A program made the position numbers and the translations under genes. DNA of 64,000 nucleotides from Capitella teleta (taxonomy: Eukaryota; Annelida; Polychaeta; Capitellidae), in contig KB306104.1 of NCBI GenBank assembly GCA_000328365.1, positions 731,689-795,688 on the forward strand, read 5' to 3'. Of this stretch, positions 57,491 through 64,000 are shown in pieces. Within the stretch, counting starts at the first letter, position 1, and every line of letters starts with the position of its first letter. The notes beneath the pieces are model-generated. The model saw only the letters and a program-made list of their open reading frames with translations, was not told the DNA's origin and ran no database searches.

Positions 57491-58850
57491 AAAAAATGGA
57501 ATACAAAAAAAAAAAAGTTTATATATATTTTTAAATGAATGATTGAATGAATGACGGGTGTATTTATTGAGTGATTAAACCATTTTTCTCTAGCGGTCGT
57601 ATTTACTTTCGCTCCTAATTTCCTGTGTTACATCATGTGAGGCAGAAAAATCCGGTGTAGAATTCGCTTGCAGGATGGGCTTCACGTGTATACTCAAGTA
57701 TATTATACTTTACGCCGCCTCGCTTTGTCAGTAGGCGCTCGACATAAAGGAAACTCGGCAGAAACATCTAGCAATGTTTTACAGACCATTCATTGCACTT
57801 AGTAGACCAAGACATATCTACGACTCAGCAAAAAATTGTGAGTTTTTATCACTGCAGAGCCAGGACACAGGATGTGCGGTCTTAACATAGGATCGACCGA
57901 TGACAAATATGCTGAATGATCCTCTTCTTACACGCAGGGGTCACCGTACAGCTAATCTGTCATGGCGTGGTTGGCAAATATGCAAATGATGTGTGGGTGT
58001 CGCAAGGCAGATCAAAGCGACCGTGTGCTCGAGCATTTTGCTCCACGCTCGCCACGAACCCCTGAAGCCACGGAGCTCCTCACTTGAGACTCGGTGAATA
58101 AGTTATTCCTTGGCCATGGGGGCTTGCTATGCTTTACAGTTTGTATTGAAGAGGTAGACTAAGCTCTTATCGAGTTAGCGGTAACTGACTCCTTCTCAAA
58201 TGTAGAATATTCTACTGTTGAAACCCATATATTCTATAAGCCCCCGGTTTATAACAGCAGACCATGTGATACTATATGTCTCAGTCGTGCGTTGTTGACG
58301 ACCACGTTGCAGTGAAAGTATTTGCCACGTGGGTGTGAACCCACTTTTGCAAACAAAGGCGAGAAGTTCATTTCAGGAACGGACGCACTTTGGATTCAGC
58401 TGACCCCGTGATAAGTTTCCTCTTGACGTCCTCGTTCAGGCTAAATTCACATGCAGAACCCGTCGACCAAGATAGCAGTTTCCGTTCCAGGTCCGCAAGC
58501 CAAGAAATCGTGTATCTCTGGTCACGTAAACAACCAGTCAGCCAATCTACTCCTCGAAAGTTTTGTCACTTTTGTGGAAGGCATCATGTTCTCTTTTCAT
58601 AAACCTTTGTGTTTTCTGATCGAGAACAGTCAAGTGATCACATCCGTAATAGTTCATTCACGAAAAACGAACCAATTGGCCATGGCATATGTTTTCGCAA
58701 CTAGCACCATACACATACACTGCCCTGTGTCAGAACGTATTGTACACATGTATATATGGTACGTATGTGTGGTACTTGAGGTCCATGAAATCCCAAATGA
58801 AGTCTGTCTGCCCTCTGATGTGTACTCATCATGAAGTTATCGCGCGACCT
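57491..58850. other. Zinc-finger gene 3' UTR and downstream DNA
   Basis: An ATTAAA at 57574-57579 is a candidate polyadenylation signal about 85 nt after the stop. Beyond it no coding exon is recognised. A 127-codon frame at 58451-58834 has no recognisable motif and is probably spurious. Confidence 0.45.
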
Positions 58851-58884
58851 GGAGTCTAAATATATCTCACTTGGTGACAGTTGT

Positions 58885-58975
58885 TATAATTGTAATTCTT
58901 TATTAATTTATTAATTGTAATTTTTTATTAATTGTAATTCTTTATTAATTTATTAATTGTAATTCTTTAGTGACT
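58885..58975. repeat. Tandem repeat, ~25-bp unit
   Basis: About three copies of a TTGTAATTCTTTATTAAT-based unit lie head to tail, with the last copies partly decayed. Confidence 0.75.
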
Positions 58976-61399
58976 CTGCAGTGCTACACAATTGTGAAAC
59001 AAGACCGGACATTGTGTACTACAGACTACTGTCTATGGTAGTATTCAGGATAAAGAACCCTTGTGATTTATCGATAACAGTAGGATGAAACCCTGTCCCT
59101 GGTTTCTCATCTGGCGCCGTATTATCCAAATGGATTGGGTGGAGCCGTCAAACCCCATAATTCAACAAACTTGTTCGAGCAAAAGAGTTTCGATATTCTA
59201 GAAATACACAGGGGGTGGGGGGGGCTTATCATTTATCACTGTTTGTGTGCTCTTTATCAACTGAATGAAGCACTTCTCTGTCATTTTTAACTTTACCTGA
59301 TTGAAGTTGGTCGGGAGCTCAGGATGTGACGTCTCCGCAGCTGTGTCGCAATAGCACAGCACTGATAAATACCTGTGATTTGTGTGAATTATGATGTTGA
59401 CTTTTACATGAAATTTCCTGTAAATTGGATTCCACTACGAGGGCTTGCCATAAAATGAATTCATACTCGTAATACCTCAATTTAATTATTACCTAATGGC
59501 TCCTCCATATTTGTTCCGAACGTTTTCACGTAAGCGTCCATCGCTTTTTCAAGACGGTCATTTTACACCTCATGCGTAATGTTATGGGAGTGGGACAAAA
59601 TTGATTCGGTCATAACTAAAGAATCTTCGACTGACACTTCAGTGAGAGACCATGGGTCACTTGACGACCTTGGCATGACGAATTCCACTCAGACAAGCAT
59701 TGGTTCCACTCCCTATCAAACGTCTGGCGCCCATCCATGCAGCCATGATCATATGAATAGGTCGCCTGACCACCACATAGCTCATCTTACCCATTGATAC
59801 CTCTCACATTTTAAGTCATAGAAAAAAAAAATAAAATAAAAAGGCAATAATGTGTGTGAACACAATTTTAAAAGAAAGCCATGTTACATACATGTTCTGT
59901 ATAGAAACGGGACACATGCTGGGCGAGTAGACATTCGAACACTTGGTCTGAATAATAACTGCATATAACCCGCACAGCATGACAGTTTAATGCATCTTTG
60001 AAGGATTCTCACATCTCGGATCCGTGATGATCCTGTCGAGCAGATCCCACGCAACAAAAAGGGGCCGTCCTTCGCATCTACTTAGCATAATACATGTACA
60101 TGTATTCCATGGCCGGCGACCTCGGCTTTGCTCGATGTTTTGCTCTCGTTCACCCTGACCCTCTGTACTGGGGTAACCCGAGGTTCGTGTCCAATTCCGA
60201 GATGTGTATGTGTGGGGAAGGCGGGGCATTAGCATGCCCTGGGAGGACACGGGGCTCCAGGCAAGTCGCTAGACCTGCGGGAGTGTGCTGGGTGGGCAGT
60301 GTTGGGGTACCCGTGTAGAACAGTATACAGGCTGCGAGATACGATGTCTGTGCTCCACTTCTTTCAAATGCTGAATTGGCTTCTTCCTGCATTCTTCGTG
60401 CTCTTCACTCAGTAAGCGACAAGAAGTATTCCGAGTGTGTTAAAGAAGCCGTGAACCTATAGAAGCAGAGAGAAAGGCGCCCTTATCAAAGGCGGCATAA
60501 CGGTATTCCAAGGATCTCCACCCTTTCTAGCATACCCTCACTATACCTACCACGTAAGAAACAGTGCGACGCGATTAACATAATGACGCAATGCCTCAAT
60601 TTGCCGAGGAATTTTACACCAGTCATATTAGCATGATAAAACAACCAGTAACACGCCATCATCCTGTGTTTGCATACTTTTTCAGGGACTTTAAAGGGTC
60701 ATGGTAATGGGACTATCGCGTTTATAGCTGTATTATGGCTGCCTACCATTGTTTCAAGTTAGGAGGAGGACAGGAAAAATAACAAGCGTAAGTCATAATA
60801 AAAAACAGGCAGATTTCGAGCCTCAACCATGCAGAGCGGCGTATGGCATTTGATCTCGGACTTCTGATGGCACCGCTCTGGAGATTACGTAACTTTTATA
60901 TAGGCAATGCTGCAACCCAAACCCCAAACCCATAGTAAAATTGCGTCTATCGTATTTGCGCTAAACCCCAATTGGAGACGTGTCGACGCATTACGCGGTA
61001 TTTATGCAACGTGATAAGCCGAATGTTTGGGCGGTGTAATGATGGCGTCTCGAACGGCCAACTCTTGACAATCATGAACCATTGTTGCTGGTGGGTAAGA
61101 TGTGACCCAATCTAGACAAAATACACAGCCTTAGAACGGATTGCGTTGTATAAATAATCACGCAGGATTGCGTTTCATTGTGTCGACATATATCTGAAGT
61201 ACGTTACGTCCAATTTCGGCCGGAATTCGCAGCATTTACGCGGATCAAGAAATCGGATCTCGGTGTAAGCCCCCCCGTGAACACCGACTTTAATCACACT
61301 CGGACGGAAATGACGTGTCATCGCCGAGGATTACCGAGCCTGCCGCTTGCTAGCTCGTTCAGCCTCCACGGGAATCCAGTCTTGTCAGGAGTGCCGCAT

Positions 61400-61455
61400 C
61401 TGGCTCCAATCGGGCTTGAACCCGAAGAACAGTTAGCGACACGCTGCGCCAAAAC
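61400..61455 (-). repeat. tRNA-derived relic (A-box and B-box)
   Basis: On the minus strand TGGCGCAGCGTG matches an RNA polymerase III A-box and GGTTCAAGCCC a B-box, within a CGGGTTCAAGCCCG stem-loop. The two boxes are closer than in an intact tRNA, so an anticodon arm is missing. It is likely a SINE or tRNA relic. Confidence 0.4.
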
Positions 61456-62401
61456 TCCTGCGCCTCGCACGGGGGTTGACTGGCACTCGATCTAGTGCTA
61501 TTAAATTTGGCACTTTCTACCTGTGTGCTTTCTGTGGCATCAATTGCAATTGGGTTAATTAGATATCCCGTTGCTCGAATACCTGGGGAGCGGAAGGAAG
61601 GCAGAGATTATTGTCCTTGTTATACGACCCTTTGTGGCAAGAGGATACGACAGATATGGGTCAAGCTGTTGTTTCAAACATATAGTATTTATAAATACTA
61701 CTTAGTGTTCTAGATGATGGGTTATATCAAGTAAAGAAAATATATCTAATGACACTAAATTGTAATTAAAAGAAACTTTTTTCCCATGCACCTACGCATA
61801 TTTGTTCGGTCCACAAATATTCGTACCTGTGCAGAATCAGCACTTTCACGGCCATATATTTTTATGGCACACCTAGTGTCACCTACTTTCGTTCTGACAT
61901 TGCCAGCGTAGTCACGTATACACAAATAACAATAAGGGGTTGTAATTATTATAATTACCCTTTAATCTATAGTCGCGTGTACTACCAGTAAGTGCAGTAG
62001 ACCAAACAGTAAAGTTGTATAATGTATAGAAGCACAATTGTACTAAACCTGCAGTTTAACACAAATTTAACTCTGTTGACTGCTAATTATGTAGGTACAG
62101 AACGTTGTCTTTGAGCATTATGCGGAGGTGGTAGAGTTCATCACAAGATTGAAATTAACAAAGGAACTCACTTCGAGTTTAGTTGTCATGACGAGGTCTT
62201 TATGGTCGGGTGCTTTCTTTGTGAAATTCGCTGTTAACGGTATATCTGTGTGTAAGGTGTGCTGCTATGGCCCTGGTGCACAGAGTTGTTGTGACTATTT
62301 GTGGAAGCAATGAAAAAATGACCGCAGGAATGTTGAGTTAAAATGGAGCGTATCTCCTCTTGCTCACAGCGTGATGGCTGTTGCGCTCTTATCAGTAAAG
62401 G

Positions 62402-62402
62402 T

Positions 62403-62433
<31 letters not shown>

Positions 62434-62440
62434 GAAAAAA
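62402..62440. repeat. (GA)n microsatellite
   Basis: A GA run with one short interruption, followed by an A-rich end. Confidence 0.9.
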
Positions 62441-63507
62441 AAGTGTTACATGACGGAGGTCTACTTTGTATACATTTACATGTTATACATAAACTCGATT
62501 ATTCTACCTTTCAACGGAGTCTTCCATTCTATTTGCATGAAAGCACATCCTGCGTCGTAAGTATTTATCTTTTATCAAAGGTATCGAGTCGCTATTGATT
62601 GTGATTAGCGATAAACGAATTATGGAAACATGGGCGTAATTGATCCAGCATAAATATGGATTAATGGTACACATATGAATGATTATGCTTATCTGTTTAT
62701 CAATTGGTTCGATCCGCCTTCTGTGCGATATGCGCATGCGCGTTTGGTGATAAGAGGTCGTTGGTCATTCGCGCTTGCCTGTTGAATTAGGTTTGCAGGT
62801 ATTGCTAACGAAGTATAGAGTTAATTATGTTCATTTACACGTACTAGTATAATTTCATTGCGGGATGTTTGTACGCGTTACCTGTAAGCCCCTTAAGACG
62901 TTGGCTGTGTAACACGCCACTAATATATGACCGTCATGACGTCACTCCTGGTAGAATAAACATATATGCAATTAGCTGAAGGGATCATCCATGTCAGTTG
63001 TAAGCCTGTTCCGGTGGAATGTTTGGATTAAGAAATAAAGGTGTCCGGTGGGCGGTGAAGTGAGGGGATGCCAAGGGAGCTAATTAAGTCAGGTGGATGG
63101 ATACCTGTTGGTTTGCCTCGTAAACGGCTTCCACCCGGACAGGTAACTGTCAATGAAGACTTTGCGAGTAAACAAGGAAAGATTAATCGCTGACAATGAC
63201 AAACACGCTTGAGCTGCTATGGGAAAGCTCCCCGATGACCATGTCTCCTGTGACCTCATCAATTCTCCCTCGAAATAGGGCTGAACTTCCAAGACTTCAT
63301 TAACTCGCTCTGGAAGAGAGGCACCGGAAACTAGTTGTCACATGCCAGATATTCAATATGGCGGGTGAGTTCTTCGGCACCGCTTCCAAGTTACTAAGAG
63401 TCAAGTCTATGCATCACAGACATAGTAAATATATACACCGTTGGGCGAGAATCCAACTTCTAGCGCTAAGAATAGCTTAGTTCGAACTGCTGACCCGGCT
63501 TCGAAGA

Positions 63508-63536
63508 AAAAAAATGCGGGGCCGAGACCGCATTTT
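63508..63536. other. Hairpin with 9-bp stem
   Basis: AAAATGCGG and CCGCATTTT flank an eight-base loop. I know of no function for it. Confidence 0.45.
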
Positions 63537-64000
63537 ATGAATGGAACCAAAATGCCTCGAGTGAAATCAGCCCGATCTCCGACTCGTGAATGAAAGAACA
63601 TTTCTCAATGAACTCTGTTTACACTGCAAGGTACTCGACGTCTTAATTCTCGTGCATCCAGCTTCATACAGAGTAATAAAGCACTGATGCGACCCCCCCC
63701 CCCCCCCCCCTTCCTTCCCGAACGAGCTTTGACTTGGACGCTTGACCGTAAATCGTCGCATTCACCTCGTAACCTTCATCGACAATGATGATAAGTGCTG
63801 TGCTTTCTGAGAGCTGGATTAACAGCCTCGTCCAATAAAAAAAAAAAAACCTGCGCCTCCGTTTGAGTATCAGCTGGCCATGGGTCCAAGTGGACGCTCG
63901 TGTTTACTTTTAACCATAGACAAAGCCGCATGCACGATGACGTTGTATGTATATACGCCCGGAACTGGATGGCAGAGGTATAACTAGGAATGATGCTTTT

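Larger units (their letters stand above)
58976..64000. other. Gene-free distal region
   Basis: I recognise no gene here. Contents are a tRNA-like relic on the minus strand near 61400-61455, a (GA)n tract at 62402-62440, a hairpin at 63508-63536 and a poly(C) run at about 63693-63711. Base composition continues that of the long intron. Confidence 0.5.

Overview
This is a window of an animal nuclear genome. It holds four recognisable protein-coding genes with spliceosomal introns, DNA transposons, LINEs, LTR-retroelement fossils and two assembly gaps (50 N at 20326-20375, 215 N at 54341-54555). Introns are very short: 41 of the 42 I traced in the CEP290 gene are 47-72 nt. The presence of a ciliary CEP290, a Qa-SNARE and a NUDT19, with such short introns, suggests a compact invertebrate genome. 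A sponge or another early-branching marine animal is my favoured guess, but nothing here proves the phylum.

Layout. 0.8-8.6 kb is a graveyard of mobile elements: a BEL/Pao remnant, a FLYWCH/MULE DNA transposon, a CR1-like LINE, and two Ty3/gypsy fossils, one of them interrupted by a LINE 3' end. 9.28-18.47 kb (minus strand) is CEP290 in 43 exons, 2257 codons, lacking the last ~265 residues of the family. 19.8-22.4 kb is a minus-strand LINE with a hAT element inserted in its ORF. 22.8-23.5 kb is a mariner-type MITE. 25.07-28.42 kb (plus) is an endosomal syntaxin (STX7/12 type) with two alternative last exons, each encoding a different membrane anchor. 29.36-30.76 kb (minus) is a three-exon NUDT19-like Nudix hydrolase, convergent with the syntaxin.

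32.64-57.49 kb (plus) is one large gene for a transcription-factor-like protein with an acidic/glutamine-rich N-terminus, three AT-hooks, nine zinc fingers and an acidic tail. Its first thirteen exons sit in 3.2 kb, and then come introns of 3.1 kb and 18.1 kb. The reading phase matches across both, and the last finger (C2HC) is completed only by joining across the 3.1-kb intron. The long introns are richer in GC and CpG than the first half of the window. They contain X-box (RFX)-like palindromes, a TCATAACG motif cluster, a tRNA-like relic, a second MITE copy, microsatellites and possibly a nested minus-strand exon. 57.5-64 kb has no gene that I can support.

The genes are not an operon or a common pathway: CEP290 acts at the ciliary transition zone, the syntaxin in endosome fusion, NUDT19 in CoA turnover, and the zinc-finger protein presumably in chromatin. 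The observations most worth follow-up are the alternative syntaxin anchors, the missing CEP290 3' end beside a retroelement pile-up, and the very long introns in an otherwise short-intron genome. Exon coordinates were derived by hand from splice signals, phase and family similarity; no alignment software was run.
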